Source of the DNA: GCA-002722245 sp964230605
Lineage (GTDB): Bacteria > Bacteroidota > Bacteroidia > Flavobacteriales_C > GCA-002722245
DNA length: 54,586 bases
NCBI GenBank assembly: GCA_964230605.1
Contig: CAXRIN010000012.1
Span: forward strand, 1 to 54,586
Direction of reading: 5' to 3'
Of the stretch, positions 9,327 through 17,698 are shown piece after piece. The position numbers and the translations under genes are program-made. Each line of letters begins with the position of its first letter. Position 1 is the stretch's first letter. The notes under the pieces were generated by a model. The model was not told the DNA's origin and searched no databases. It saw only the letters and a program-made list of their open reading frames with translations.

Positions 9327-9337
9327 CTTAATTCCGT

Positions 9338-9350
9338 CCGCCGGTGGCGG
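9338..9350. repeat. GC-rich hairpin between mraY and murD
   Basis: CCGCCGGTGGCGG is a perfect 5-bp stem with a GGT loop. It lies directly after the mraY stop codon in an otherwise AT-rich operon and fills most of the 24-base gap before murD. There is no T-run, so it is not a typical terminator; it could stabilise or process the mRNA, or be a REP-like insertion. Confidence 0.5.
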
Positions 9351-10577
9351 TTATCTAAGTTTAAGAGTTGCGATTGCGAAAATGGCTAGCAAGATTCCTA
9401 CAATCCAGAATCGGCTAACGATTTTTGCTTCGTGGTAACCAGACTTTTGATAATGGTGATGTAAAGGCGCCATCTTGAAGATTCGTTTCCCTTCACCAAA
9501 CTTTTTCTTTGTGTATTTGAAGTACCCAACCTGCATGATTACACTCAGGTTTTCCACTAAGAAGATTCCACATAAAATTGGAATCAATAACTCTTTTCTT
9601 ATGGCAATAGCGAACGTTGCTATGATACCTCCAAGTGCTAAACTCCCAGTATCTCCCATGAAGACTTGAGCTGGGTAAGCATTGTACCATAGGAAACCAA
9701 CACAAGCTCCTACAAATGCTCCCATGAAGATTACAAGCTCTCCAGAATCTGGGATATACATAATATTTAAGTAATCAGCGAAAAAAGCGTTACCAGAAAC
9801 ATAAGCTAGTACACCAAGCGCTACTCCAATTATTGCAGATGTTCCTGTTGCTAATCCGTCTATTCCATCTGTAAGGTTTGCTCCGTTTGAAACTGCTGTG
9901 ATAATGATAATTACAATTGGAATAAAGATTATCCATCCCCACTGATCAGCATCTAAACCAATCCATTCTACAGCATCACCATAATTCAGCTCATTATTTT
10001 TAAAGAAAGGAATTGTAGTTGAAAGCGATTTACTTTCCTCCCAAACTGTATTCTTCACGACCTTGCCGTCAACAACCTCAATTGTTGAAGTTGGTGATTC
10101 TTCGGCAATAACTACATCATTACTAAAGAAAAGAGTTGCTCCTACGATCACGCCTATTCCAACCTGACCAACAACCTTCATCTTCCCTTTTAAACCTTCT
10201 TTGTTCTTTTTAAATACTTTAATATAATCATCTAAAAATCCAATTATTCCCAACCAAACTGTTGAAAGTAAAAGCATTATGATGTATATATTATCTAACT
10301 TAGCGAATAATAGTGTTGGAATTAAAATTGCCGACAAAATCAATAAACCTCCCATTGTTGGAGTTCCTGATTTTTCAATTTGACCTTCTAATCCTAAATC
10401 TCTAACAGTCTCACCAACTTGTAACTTGTGTAGCATTTTAATGATTCTTTTTCCAAGAATCATAGAAATGATCAGTGATACTATAATTGCAAAAGCCGCT
10501 CTTGTTGTAATGAATTGGAAAGCTCCAGCTCCAGGGAAATCAATTTCGTTTAAGTATTCAAATAAGTAGTATAACAT
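9351..10577 (-). CDS. mraY: Phospho-N-acetylmuramoyl-pentapeptide transferase MraY
   Basis: Integral membrane enzyme that moves phospho-MurNAc-pentapeptide onto undecaprenyl phosphate to make lipid I. The 408-residue protein has about ten TM helices, the motifs GTPTMGGLLIL, LDDYIKVFKKNKEGL and NGANLTDGIDGLATG (catalytic aspartates) and the C-terminal MAPLHHHYQKSG. Between TM segments it carries an extra hydrophilic stretch of about 50 residues (roughly 168-215), a known feature of Bacteroidota MraY that makes it longer than the ~360-residue E. coli enzyme. Confidence 0.96.
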   Translation of the reverse strand: MLYYLFEYLNEIDFPGAGAFQFITTRAAFAIIVSLIISMILGKRIIKMLHKLQVGETVRDLGLEGQIEKSGTPTMGGLLILSAILIPTLLFAKLDNIYIIMLLLSTVWLGIIGFLDDYIKVFKKNKEGLKGKMKVVGQVGIGVIVGATLFFSNDVVIAEESPTSTIEVVDGKVVKNTVWEESKSLSTTIPFFKNNELNYGDAVEWIGLDADQWGWIIFIPIVIIIITAVSNGANLTDGIDGLATGTSAIIGVALGVLAYVSGNAFFADYLNIMYIPDSGELVIFMGAFVGACVGFLWYNAYPAQVFMGDTGSLALGGIIATFAIAIRKELLIPILCGIFLVENLSVIMQVGYFKYTKKKFGEGKRIFKMAPLHHHYQKSGYHEAKIVSRFWIVGILLAIFAIATLKLR

Positions 10578-10578
10578 C

Positions 10579-12042
10579 TTATTTCTGTAATAGTTTAAAT
10601 GAATCTTCTAACACTTCAAAGTCATCAAATGGATGCTTAACACCATTTATTTCTTGGTACTTTTCATGCCCTTTACCAGCAACAAGTATTATGTCACCAG
10701 GTTGAGCCAAAGTACATGCAGTTTTAATGGCCTCAGCTCTATCTGTAATAGATAGAATTTTGGCTAACTCAGTTGGGTCTAAACCTAACTTCATTTCATT
10801 AATAATTGCCTCAGGATTTTCAGATCTTGGATTATCCGAAGTAGCAAAAACACGATCACTTAAATTCGCAGCAATACGCGTCATCAATGGTCGCTTTTCT
10901 TTATCTCGGTCTCCTCCACAACCAACAACTGTTATTAATTGTTCGTTCCCCGATCTGATATCTTTAATGGTATTCAAAACCTTCTTTAATGCATCTGGTG
11001 TGTGGGCGTAATCAACAATTGCAATTACTCCACTTGGGGATTTGAAATGTTGAAATCTACCTTCAACGGCAGATAGACTGCTTAATGAAGTTAACACCTC
11101 CATTTTATCTTCACCTAATTCAATTGCTGTTGCGTAAACAGCTAGTAAGTTATAAGCGTTAAAAGACCCAACAATTCTCGTCCAAACATCTTGTCCGTCA
11201 ATATTTAATTGTAATCCTTCAAATGAATTCTCAATGATCCGACATTTATAGTCCGCCATTGCCTTTAGTCCGTATTTCTTAACATCTGCTTTTGTATTCA
11301 AAACCATTGTGTTACCATGTCGTTCATCGGCATTGGTAATCGCAACAGTTCCAACTGGCAAATCATCGAAAAACTGTTTTTTGGCTTTGATGTACTCATC
11401 AAAAGTTTTGTGATAATCTAGATGATCATGAGTGATGTTTGTAAACAAAGCAATATCAAACTCTAAACCGGCGATTCGTCTTTGATGAATTGCATGAGAG
11501 CTCACTTCCATAAAGCAGTGCGTACATCCCTTATCTACCATTTGCGCTAACAATTCATTAATTGCAATAGCATCAGGTGTTGTATGTGTTGATGGTATTG
11601 TTTCTCCAATAATTCTGTTTTTTACTGTTGATAGTAGTCCTGCTTTTTTTGCTAAGCTTCTAAACAACAAGTACAATAATGTAGCTGTAGTGGTTTTACC
11701 ATTTGTTCCTGTAACTCCAACTAGCTTTAATTTCTCAGAAGGATTATCATAAAAGTTAGACGCTATGATTCCTAGAGCATTGGAAGAGCTTTTTACTTTC
11801 ACGTAAGTAATGCGCTCTAAAATCTCCTCTGGAAATTCTTCACAAACAATAGCCATTGCGCCATCGTTAATTGCAGTTTCAATGAAAGAATGACCATCAA
11901 CGTGAACTCCTCTTGTAGCAATAAAAAGACTGTCACGAGTCACTTTTCGTGAATCGAAACATATTGAAGTAATTGCAAGGTTTGTATTTCCTTTCACCTC
12001 TTCAATCCCTGTCTTGTATAATAAATCAGATAGTAATTTCAT
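10579..12042 (-). CDS. murE: MurE, UDP-MurNAc-tripeptide ligase
   Basis: Adds the third peptide residue to UDP-MurNAc-L-Ala-D-Glu. The 487-residue protein has the P-loop LVGVTGTNGKTTTATLLY near residue 110, NITHDHLDYH, and the C-terminal DNPRSENPE near residue 400. DNPR is the recognised signature for meso-diaminopimelate as substrate, so the wall is predicted to be of the A1-gamma type. Its start codon shares one base with the ftsI stop (12042), and it lies one base from mraY. Confidence 0.96.
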   Translation of the reverse strand: MKLLSDLLYKTGIEEVKGNTNLAITSICFDSRKVTRDSLFIATRGVHVDGHSFIETAINDGAMAIVCEEFPEEILERITYVKVKSSSNALGIIASNFYDNPSEKLKLVGVTGTNGKTTTATLLYLLFRSLAKKAGLLSTVKNRIIGETIPSTHTTPDAIAINELLAQMVDKGCTHCFMEVSSHAIHQRRIAGLEFDIALFTNITHDHLDYHKTFDEYIKAKKQFFDDLPVGTVAITNADERHGNTMVLNTKADVKKYGLKAMADYKCRIIENSFEGLQLNIDGQDVWTRIVGSFNAYNLLAVYATAIELGEDKMEVLTSLSSLSAVEGRFQHFKSPSGVIAIVDYAHTPDALKKVLNTIKDIRSGNEQLITVVGCGGDRDKEKRPLMTRIAANLSDRVFATSDNPRSENPEAIINEMKLGLDPTELAKILSITDRAEAIKTACTLAQPGDIILVAGKGHEKYQEINGVKHPFDDFEVLEDSFKLLQK

Positions 12043-14129
12043 TATCCTAAAATGATTTCTATTTGTTTTCCCTTAATCACCTTGCTACCTGGTGATAAGC
12101 TTTGTTTTATAACCTTTCCTCTTCCTAAAATCTTCACTGTTAAGCCTCTTTCTTCAAGCAAAGAAATCGCGTCTTTTGCCGAAAGCCCTCTAACATTTGG
12201 AACTTTATCTCCTTGAATTGTAATTTCTTTCGTGGATAATGCGCCATTATTAATTGAACCCGCTACATAAGTGTTTTCTCCTCTAACCTCAGCTTTTAAA
12301 TTCAACTCTTTAGCAACAGACAGAATTTCATTCTCTAATCCGTTTTTAGTTTCTAAATCTGGCTTTTTATTCTCTGCAATTAGTTCTGTTCTCAACTCCT
12401 TATCAAGCGCATAAACTCTATCGGATATCTTTCTGAATACTGGGGCAGCAGTGCTTCCTCCATAAAACCCATTTTCACGTGGGTTGGTAACTACTACTAT
12501 GCATGAATATCTTGGATTATCAGCTGGGAAATACCCCGCAAATGAACTTCGGTATTCCACCTTGTTTTTACCGTTTTTAGCATAATTGATTTTAGCCGTT
12601 CCTGTTTTCCCTGCAACTTCATATAGCGATCCTTTGAAAGGCCATTTTGCAGTTCCATTTTCAACAACACCTTCCAACAATTCCTGCAATTTCTTCACAG
12701 TAGTTTGAGAACAAATTGAAGACTTGATTACATGTGGCTCAAATACAGTTTCCTTTTTGTTTTCATCTACTATTTTTTCGATGAAAATTGGTTTAACTAG
12801 CTTTCCATCATTAGCTACAGCATTATAAAAAGCCAAAATTTGAAGAGGAGTAAATTGCGTTTCATAACCATGTGAAGTCCATTGTAATGTCGTTCCATAC
12901 CAATCTTCATCAGAAGGAGATTTGATTTTTGGCGTTGCCTCTCCAATGATGTCAACATTCAATTTATCGTGTAACCCAAAGCTATATAGCCTTTCAATAT
13001 ATTCTCCTGGATTCTCTTTGTATAATTCTTCAATTAATTTAACTGTTCCAACATTCGATGACTTCTCAAAAACTTCTCGAGCAGTGAAAGTTGTTCGGGT
13101 TGGATAAGTATGAGAATCTCTTACTTTTCTATCATAAACTTTATAAACTCCGTGTCCTACATCAAAAGTCTTCTTATCCAAATCAAATTGCTGTTTTTCA
13201 AGTGCAGCCATGAAGCTTGCCAGTTTAATTGTTGAACCTGGTTCCTCAGCATCAGCAACAGCGTAGTTTCTTGCCTCAGTAAATTGTCCTGTAGCTGTAT
13301 CAATAAGTAAATTGGCAATTGCTCTAATTTTCCCTGTATTAACCTCCATTACAACAGCGCAACCGTAATCGGCTTTATTATGGAATAATTGATCTTTTAA
13401 GGCATTTTCTGCAACTTCTTGAATATTAATATCAATAGTTGAATAAACATCAGCACCGTCTATTGGCTCTTTAATATTAGTTTCATCAACAGGCACCCAA
13501 ACATTGGATTTTCTTCTTTGCAGTTGCTCTCCATCTTCTCCTCTCAAATAAGAATCATATGCTCCCTCTAAACCAAATGGTGCTTTCGAACCAATTGTTC
13601 TTGAAGCCAAAACACCAAACGGTTTTTTACGCTTGGTGTACTTTCTGTATGCTAATCCGCTTTCTAATTTCCCTTGGTTAATGAACGGGAATTTTTTCAA
13701 CTTCTGAAATTCTGGATAATTCAATCCTCTACTCAAAGGGAGCCATCTTACATCATTTTTATACGCATCTGTTATTGCCCTATAGTATTCTTTGGAAGTT
13801 TTCTTACCTATTAAAGCTGCTAAAGAATCAGCAAGCGGTTTTGCATATTTGTTTAAAGTGTCTTCATTAATAGCAGGCGAAGTCATATCCAATCCTACTT
13901 CATAATAAGTCAATGAAGTAGCCAACAGACTACCATCTTTGGCATAAAGATCTCCTCTTTTCGCAGGAAAAGTTCTCTTTTTAACACTCGTAGTTTTAAC
14001 GTTTGCAACTACTGTTTCAGCCTTGAAATACTGAATATTAATAGTCGCCGCTATAATCAGCAAGCTAAACGCCACTAACACGAAAAAGAAAAGGTAAACT
14101 CTTTTGAGTATGTTTGCCTTTGGTTCCAC
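12042..14129 (-). CDS. ftsI: Septal PBP (FtsI/PBP3) with C-terminal PASTA domain
   Basis: Class B transpeptidase that crosslinks septal peptidoglycan; partner of FtsW. The 695-residue protein has an N-terminal TM helix (about residues 10-30), a dimerisation domain starting with TFPAKRGDLYAKDGSLLA, and the transpeptidase motifs STIK (SxxK, near 298), SSN (near 361) and KTGTA (near 510). The last ~50 residues (VPNVRGLSAKDAISLLEERG onward) form one PASTA domain, which is absent from proteobacterial FtsI but common in Bacteroidota. Confidence 0.95.
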   Translation of the reverse strand: MEPKANILKRVYLFFFVLVAFSLLIIAATINIQYFKAETVVANVKTTSVKKRTFPAKRGDLYAKDGSLLATSLTYYEVGLDMTSPAINEDTLNKYAKPLADSLAALIGKKTSKEYYRAITDAYKNDVRWLPLSRGLNYPEFQKLKKFPFINQGKLESGLAYRKYTKRKKPFGVLASRTIGSKAPFGLEGAYDSYLRGEDGEQLQRRKSNVWVPVDETNIKEPIDGADVYSTIDINIQEVAENALKDQLFHNKADYGCAVVMEVNTGKIRAIANLLIDTATGQFTEARNYAVADAEEPGSTIKLASFMAALEKQQFDLDKKTFDVGHGVYKVYDRKVRDSHTYPTRTTFTAREVFEKSSNVGTVKLIEELYKENPGEYIERLYSFGLHDKLNVDIIGEATPKIKSPSDEDWYGTTLQWTSHGYETQFTPLQILAFYNAVANDGKLVKPIFIEKIVDENKKETVFEPHVIKSSICSQTTVKKLQELLEGVVENGTAKWPFKGSLYEVAGKTGTAKINYAKNGKNKVEYRSSFAGYFPADNPRYSCIVVVTNPRENGFYGGSTAAPVFRKISDRVYALDKELRTELIAENKKPDLETKNGLENEILSVAKELNLKAEVRGENTYVAGSINNGALSTKEITIQGDKVPNVRGLSAKDAISLLEERGLTVKILGRGKVIKQSLSPGSKVIKGKQIEIILG

Positions 14130-14142
14130 TTAATTAATACAA

Positions 14143-14469
14143 CTATTCGTTATCTATTTTGCTATTATCTTTTTCTAATTGAAAAGGAGGCTTTTTACTC
14201 TCTTTCAAACCTAACTTTTCAACTTTCTCCACCACCTCATTCCTTTGTCCTTTTAAACTCACTTGGGTTTTAGTAATTACAAACTCATTGTTTTGATCAT
14301 TAATTTGATTTTTTATGCTTTCCATCTCTCTTACCGTCTCTTCCAAATAGTAAGAATTAGTGATGTATAAAAAACCTAACCCAGTTAAAAAAAGAACGAA
14401 TGGCAGGTTTTTGAAAAACAATTTTTCATTTAACCCAAACCACTTTTTTATTTTAAGTTTCTCTTTCAC
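14143..14469 (-). CDS. FtsL-like small bitopic division protein
   Basis: 108 residues with a basic cytoplasmic start, one TM helix at about residues 22-38 (LPFVLFLTGLGFLYITN) and a following heptad-like, probably coiled-coil segment. Size, topology and position between rsmH and ftsI are those of FtsL, which bridges FtsQ and the FtsWI synthase. FtsL sequences diverge fast, so the call rests mainly on topology and context. It abuts the rsmH stop directly. Confidence 0.8.
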   Translation of the reverse strand: MKEKLKIKKWFGLNEKLFFKNLPFVLFLTGLGFLYITNSYYLEETVREMESIKNQINDQNNEFVITKTQVSLKGQRNEVVEKVEKLGLKESKKPPFQLEKDNSKIDNE

Positions 14470-15366
14470 TTAAACTTTCTCTGCTATCCTCAATTTTGCA
14501 CTACGTGCTCTATTGTTCTCTTTAATTTCTTTATCTGTTGGAACAATTGGCTTTCTAGTAATCACCTTAAATGGTGAAAGTGAGTTTCCAAAAAAATCTT
14601 TTTCTTCTTCTCCCGAAAACTTCCCAGCTTTCATAAAGTTTTTCACTAACCTATCCTCAATTGAGTGATAAGAAATCACTACCAACTTCCCACCTGGCTT
14701 TAAAACTTTAGCAGTTTGCTCAAGCATAGATTTAAGGACTTCCATTTCGTTGTTCACCTCAATTCTTAACGCTTGAAAAACCTGAGCTAAAAACTTATTA
14801 TGCTTATTTGGCGGAGCTAATTTCTTAACCACATCAACCAAAGCACCTGTTGTTTTAATTGGCTCAGCGTCATTTACATCTTTAATTCGACGTGCAATTC
14901 TACCAGCTCCTTTCAAATCTGAATAACTTCGTAACATTTCTGCTAACTCCTCCCAAGTGTATTCTGTAATAATATCGGCTGCAGTTTTTTGAATTCCCTT
15001 GCCCATTCTCATGTCCAATGGACCATCAAAACGGATAGAAAAACCTCTTTCCTCAGCATCAAATTGATGTGACGAAACTCCTAAATCGGCAAGAATTCCA
15101 TCAACTTGATTTTCACGATACAGTTTTAAAGAATTTTCAAGGTCTGAAAAATTAGAGTGGATCAATGTTAATCGATCGTCATCCAATTCATTTTCCAAAG
15201 CATCCTCATCCTGATCAAAAGCATACAAAGAACAATCTTCGGCTCTGCTTAAAATTTCTTTGGAATGACCTCCGCCACCAAAAGTAACATCAACGTACAC
15301 TCCTCCTTCAGAAACTTCAAGTGCGTCAACGCTTTCCTTAAGTAAAACAGATTGGTGGTATTGCAT
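14470..15366 (-). CDS. rsmH: 16S rRNA (cytosine-1402-N4)-methyltransferase RsmH (MraW)
   Basis: SAM-dependent methyltransferase acting on C1402 of 16S rRNA. The 298-residue protein has the start MQYHQSVLLKESVDAL, the SAM-binding motif VDVTFGGGGHSKEIL, the segment GILADLGVSSHQFD and the late motif VVISYHSIEDRLVKNF, all diagnostic of the family. It is the second gene of the dcw operon, immediately after mraZ. Confidence 0.97.
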   Translation of the reverse strand: MQYHQSVLLKESVDALEVSEGGVYVDVTFGGGGHSKEILSRAEDCSLYAFDQDEDALENELDDDRLTLIHSNFSDLENSLKLYRENQVDGILADLGVSSHQFDAEERGFSIRFDGPLDMRMGKGIQKTAADIITEYTWEELAEMLRSYSDLKGAGRIARRIKDVNDAEPIKTTGALVDVVKKLAPPNKHNKFLAQVFQALRIEVNNEMEVLKSMLEQTAKVLKPGGKLVVISYHSIEDRLVKNFMKAGKFSGEEEKDFFGNSLSPFKVITRKPIVPTDKEIKENNRARSAKLRIAEKV

Positions 15367-15843
15367 TTATTCGTCCAGGTTAATATCTCCCATAACTTCT
15401 TCAGCAAGACCAGCAAAATCGTCATCACTCATGTCTAATTCTGCATCGTACGCCGCCTTATCCCAAATCTCAATTTTATTACCGTATGCAAAAAGGACTA
15501 ATTCCTTTCCTACTCCTGCATACTCTAACAAATTCTTTGGAAGGTTAACCCTTCCAACACTATCGAGTTCTAGTTGCGTTGCACCACTGATGAACTTACG
15601 GGCAAATACCCTGTTCTTTTTAACGAATTGGTTAAGGCTACTCACTTTCTCGGAAACAGACTCCCAATCGTGTTTTTGGTACAACTCCAGACACTTCTCT
15701 ATACCACGCTTGACAAAAAGCTTTCCTTCAGCTTCTGGAGAGAATTGCTTACGAAGACCTACAGGCACCATTAATCGGCCTTTCGCGTCCACTTTGCATT
15801 CATATTCCCCAATCAAATTTGTCATAGCATTTTTTGGCATCAT
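15367..15843 (-). CDS. mraZ: MraZ, transcriptional regulator of the dcw operon
   Basis: DNA-binding protein with two SpoVT/AbrB-like MraZ domains. The sequence has two copies of the diagnostic pattern: GEYECKVDAKGRLMVPVGLR near the N-terminus and ATQLELDSVGRVNLPKNLL in the second half. Three in-frame ATGs exist (codons 1, 2 and 6); homologues usually begin close to MTNLIGEYECK, so codon 6 (base 15828) may be the true start. In other phyla MraZ represses its own operon through direct repeats upstream; matching 10-bp repeats lie at 15861-15890. Confidence 0.95.
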   Translation of the reverse strand: MMPKNAMTNLIGEYECKVDAKGRLMVPVGLRKQFSPEAEGKLFVKRGIEKCLELYQKHDWESVSEKVSSLNQFVKKNRVFARKFISGATQLELDSVGRVNLPKNLLEYAGVGKELVLFAYGNKIEIWDKAAYDAELDMSDDDFAGLAEEVMGDINLDE

Positions 15844-15860
15844 AAAAGTACTGATATTCT

Positions 15861-15890
15861 ACCACCTTTTACCACCTTTTACCACGTTGT
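15861..15890 (-). promoter_or_regulatory. Candidate MraZ operator, three 10-bp direct repeats
   Basis: The plus strand reads ACCACCTTTT twice in exact tandem, followed by the partial copy ACCACGTTGT (minus strand: AAAAGGTGGT repeats). The unit period is one helical turn, as in known MraZ boxes, which are short G-rich direct repeats before mraZ. It lies 18-47 bases upstream of the annotated mraZ start. Binding is inferred from position and architecture. Confidence 0.6.
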
Positions 15891-15908
15891 TGATAACTTT
15901 ACAACGAA

Positions 15909-15940
15909 CTAAGATAGCGTATATTCCATTACCAGTCAAA
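15909..15940 (-). promoter_or_regulatory. Candidate promoter of the dcw operon
   Basis: On the minus strand TTTG (15937-15940) is followed after 20 bases by TATCTTAG (15909-15916), one mismatch from TAnnTTTG. Transcription would start near 15902, just upstream of the MraZ-type repeats. Confidence 0.4.
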
Positions 15941-15979
15941 AACCTTTATTTATTAAGGGTTTTTGCATTTTTATAGCTT

Positions 15980-15999
15980 GTGGTAAATGGTGGGAAGAA
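15980..15999 (+). promoter_or_regulatory. Second pair of MraZ-like repeats
   Basis: GTGGTAAATG and GTGGGAAGAA follow each other with the same 10-base period as the repeats at 15861-15890 but in opposite orientation. They lie between the divergent dcw operon and hydrolase gene, so MraZ might bind both sides of this 331-base gap. The second unit is only loosely similar. Confidence 0.35.
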
Positions 16000-16119
16000 A
16001 TTTTAATTGTTGAAAAGTAGGAGGTAATTAACACTCCGTAATTCTTCCATTTTCAGTCTGGTTTTTTTTACCATTTTCAAGACAAACATTTATAAACGTT
16101 TCCCATTTTGAATAAAATG

Positions 16120-16150
16120 TTTGAACGCGAGAGCGCTTTTGTTATATTTG
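16120..16150 (+). promoter_or_regulatory. Consensus Bacteroidota promoter
   Basis: TTTG at 16120-16123, exactly 19 bases, then TATATTTG at 16143-16150: a complete match to the Bacteroidota primary sigma consensus. It lies 25 bases before the hydrolase start at 16175 and argues against any start further upstream. Confidence 0.75.
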
Positions 16151-16174
16151 CGCTTGATATTGACGTCAGGAAAT

Positions 16175-16939
16175 ATGAATTACGAAATCAAAGAAGAGGG
16201 AAAATTCAAATATTTGGAAGAAGGTGAAGGTGATGTAGTTATTTTACTACACGGTCTTTTTGGAGCTTTATCTAATTTTCAAGATTTATTCGAACATTTC
16301 AAAGGAAAGTACAAGGTCGTAATACCAATGCTTCCTTTATACGATCTTCCTGTTATAAAAACAGGGGTTAAATCTTTAGCAAAACACGTTAAAGAATTTA
16401 TTGATCTAAAAGGTTATGACAACATTACTCTTCTTGGAAATTCTTTAGGAGGGCATGTTTCATTAGTTTATTATGCTAATTGGCCAGAGAAAGTTCACTC
16501 TATGGTATTGACTGGATCATCTGGATTGTACGAAAACGCTTTCGGAAATCAATATCCAAGAAAAGGAGATAAAGAGTATATCCGTGAAAAAACGGCTAAA
16601 ACTTTCTACGACCCTGCATTAGCTACAGACGAACTAGTTGATGAAGTTCAAGGAATTATTGGAGACAGAAATAAGTTGGTAAGAATCTTAGCTTTAGCTA
16701 AAAGCGCTATTCGTCACAACATGGAAAAAGACCTTCCTAATTGTAACATTCCTGTTAACCTAATTTGGGGAAAACAAGATATTGTTACTCCACCCGAAGT
16801 TGCTGAAGATTTCCACAGATTAATGCCAAATTCAGTTTTAAACTGGATAGACAAATGTGGTCATGCTCCTATGATGGAACATCCAAAACAATTTAATGAG
16901 ATTTTAGAGCCTTGGCTTGATGAAGTTAGAGGAAAATAA
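16175..16939 (+). CDS. Alpha/beta hydrolase
   Basis: 254-residue alpha/beta-fold hydrolase. The segment VVILLHGLFG gives the oxyanion-hole HG motif, LLGNSLGGHVSLVYY carries the nucleophile serine elbow (GNSLGG), and the C-terminal CGHAPMMEHP supplies the catalytic histidine. There is no signal peptide, so it is cytoplasmic; the substrate cannot be told. An in-frame TTG at 16121 would add 18 residues but lies within the -33 promoter box, so ATG 16175 is chosen. A strong terminator follows. Confidence 0.85.
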   Translation: MNYEIKEEGKFKYLEEGEGDVVILLHGLFGALSNFQDLFEHFKGKYKVVIPMLPLYDLPVIKTGVKSLAKHVKEFIDLKGYDNITLLGNSLGGHVSLVYYANWPEKVHSMVLTGSSGLYENAFGNQYPRKGDKEYIREKTAKTFYDPALATDELVDEVQGIIGDRNKLVRILALAKSAIRHNMEKDLPNCNIPVNLIWGKQDIVTPPEVAEDFHRLMPNSVLNWIDKCGHAPMMEHPKQFNEILEPWLDEVRGK

Positions 16940-16956
16940 TATTTATAGAATCTAAG

Positions 16957-16986
16957 AATGGCCGGTTAATCCGGCCATTTTTTTTG
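16957..16986 (+). terminator. Rho-independent terminator after the hydrolase gene
   Basis: Stem ATGGCCGG/CCGGCCAT with loop TTAAT followed by a run of eight T, 18 bases after the stop codon. Confidence 0.85.
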
Positions 16987-16990
16987 TGCT

Positions 16991-16998
16991 TAACTTTG
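16991..16998 (+). promoter_or_regulatory. -7 element directly before engB
   Basis: TAACTTTG matches TAnnTTTG exactly. Its last base is 5 bases before the engB ATG, so the transcript may have almost no leader. No clear -33 box is seen at the usual distance. Confidence 0.4.
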
Positions 16999-17002
16999 TA
17001 TC

Positions 17003-17605
17003 ATGGAAATTAAATCAGCAAGCTTCGTTGTAAGTAAACCACATTGGAAAGACTGTCCAAACCCTGTAATGCCAGAGTATGCATTCATAGGGCGATCTAA
17101 TGTTGGTAAAAGCTCTTTAATTAACATGCTATGTAATCATAAAGGATTAGCTAAAACTTCATCAACTCCCGGAAAAACTCAATTAATTAACCATTTCCTA
17201 ATTAACGACAACTGGTATTTATGCGATTTACCAGGTTACGGTTATGCTAAAGTGAGTAAAAAGTCGAGAGAGAAATGGGAGAAAATGATTAAAGATTATA
17301 TCCAAAATCGTGAGAACTTAATGAACACTTTTGTTTTGGTTGATTCAAGAATTAAACCTCAACAAATTGATATTGATTTCATGTTGTGGCTTGGTGAAAA
17401 CGGCATACCATTCTCAATCATATTTACCAAAGCTGATAAGCTTAAACAAAAAGAACTCAACGCCAATTTAAAAGGCTATGAAAACGAGCTTTTAAAATAC
17501 TGGGAAGAGCTCCCTCCTTACTTTGTAACTTCATCTGAAAAGAAAAAGGGAAAGGATAAAATCCTATCCTATATATCAGATATAAATACATTATTTGAAA
17601 AATAA
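17003..17605 (+). CDS. engB: Ribosome biogenesis GTPase EngB (YsxC/YihA)
   Basis: Essential GTPase of large-subunit assembly. The 200-residue protein contains the G1 motif FIGRSNVGKSSLINML, G3 DLPGYGYAKV (with the family-typical GYGYA), G4 TKADK and G5-like TSSEKKKG. The length is standard for the family. It stands alone, between the terminator of the hydrolase and the potassium uptake pair. Confidence 0.95.
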   Translation: MEIKSASFVVSKPHWKDCPNPVMPEYAFIGRSNVGKSSLINMLCNHKGLAKTSSTPGKTQLINHFLINDNWYLCDLPGYGYAKVSKKSREKWEKMIKDYIQNRENLMNTFVLVDSRIKPQQIDIDFMLWLGENGIPFSIIFTKADKLKQKELNANLKGYENELLKYWEELPPYFVTSSEKKKGKDKILSYISDINTLFEK

Positions 17606-17698
17606 TTCATAGTTATCAAATCACTTATTCAACTTTAACAATTGAATAAATATTTCAACTTGCTCTTTTTAGCTCAAACTAGAGATTTATTTTAGTAT

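Noticed and set aside
16121..16174. Upstream TTG start for the hydrolase at 16175
   Set aside because: It lies in the -33 box of a consensus promoter, so it would not be in the transcript.
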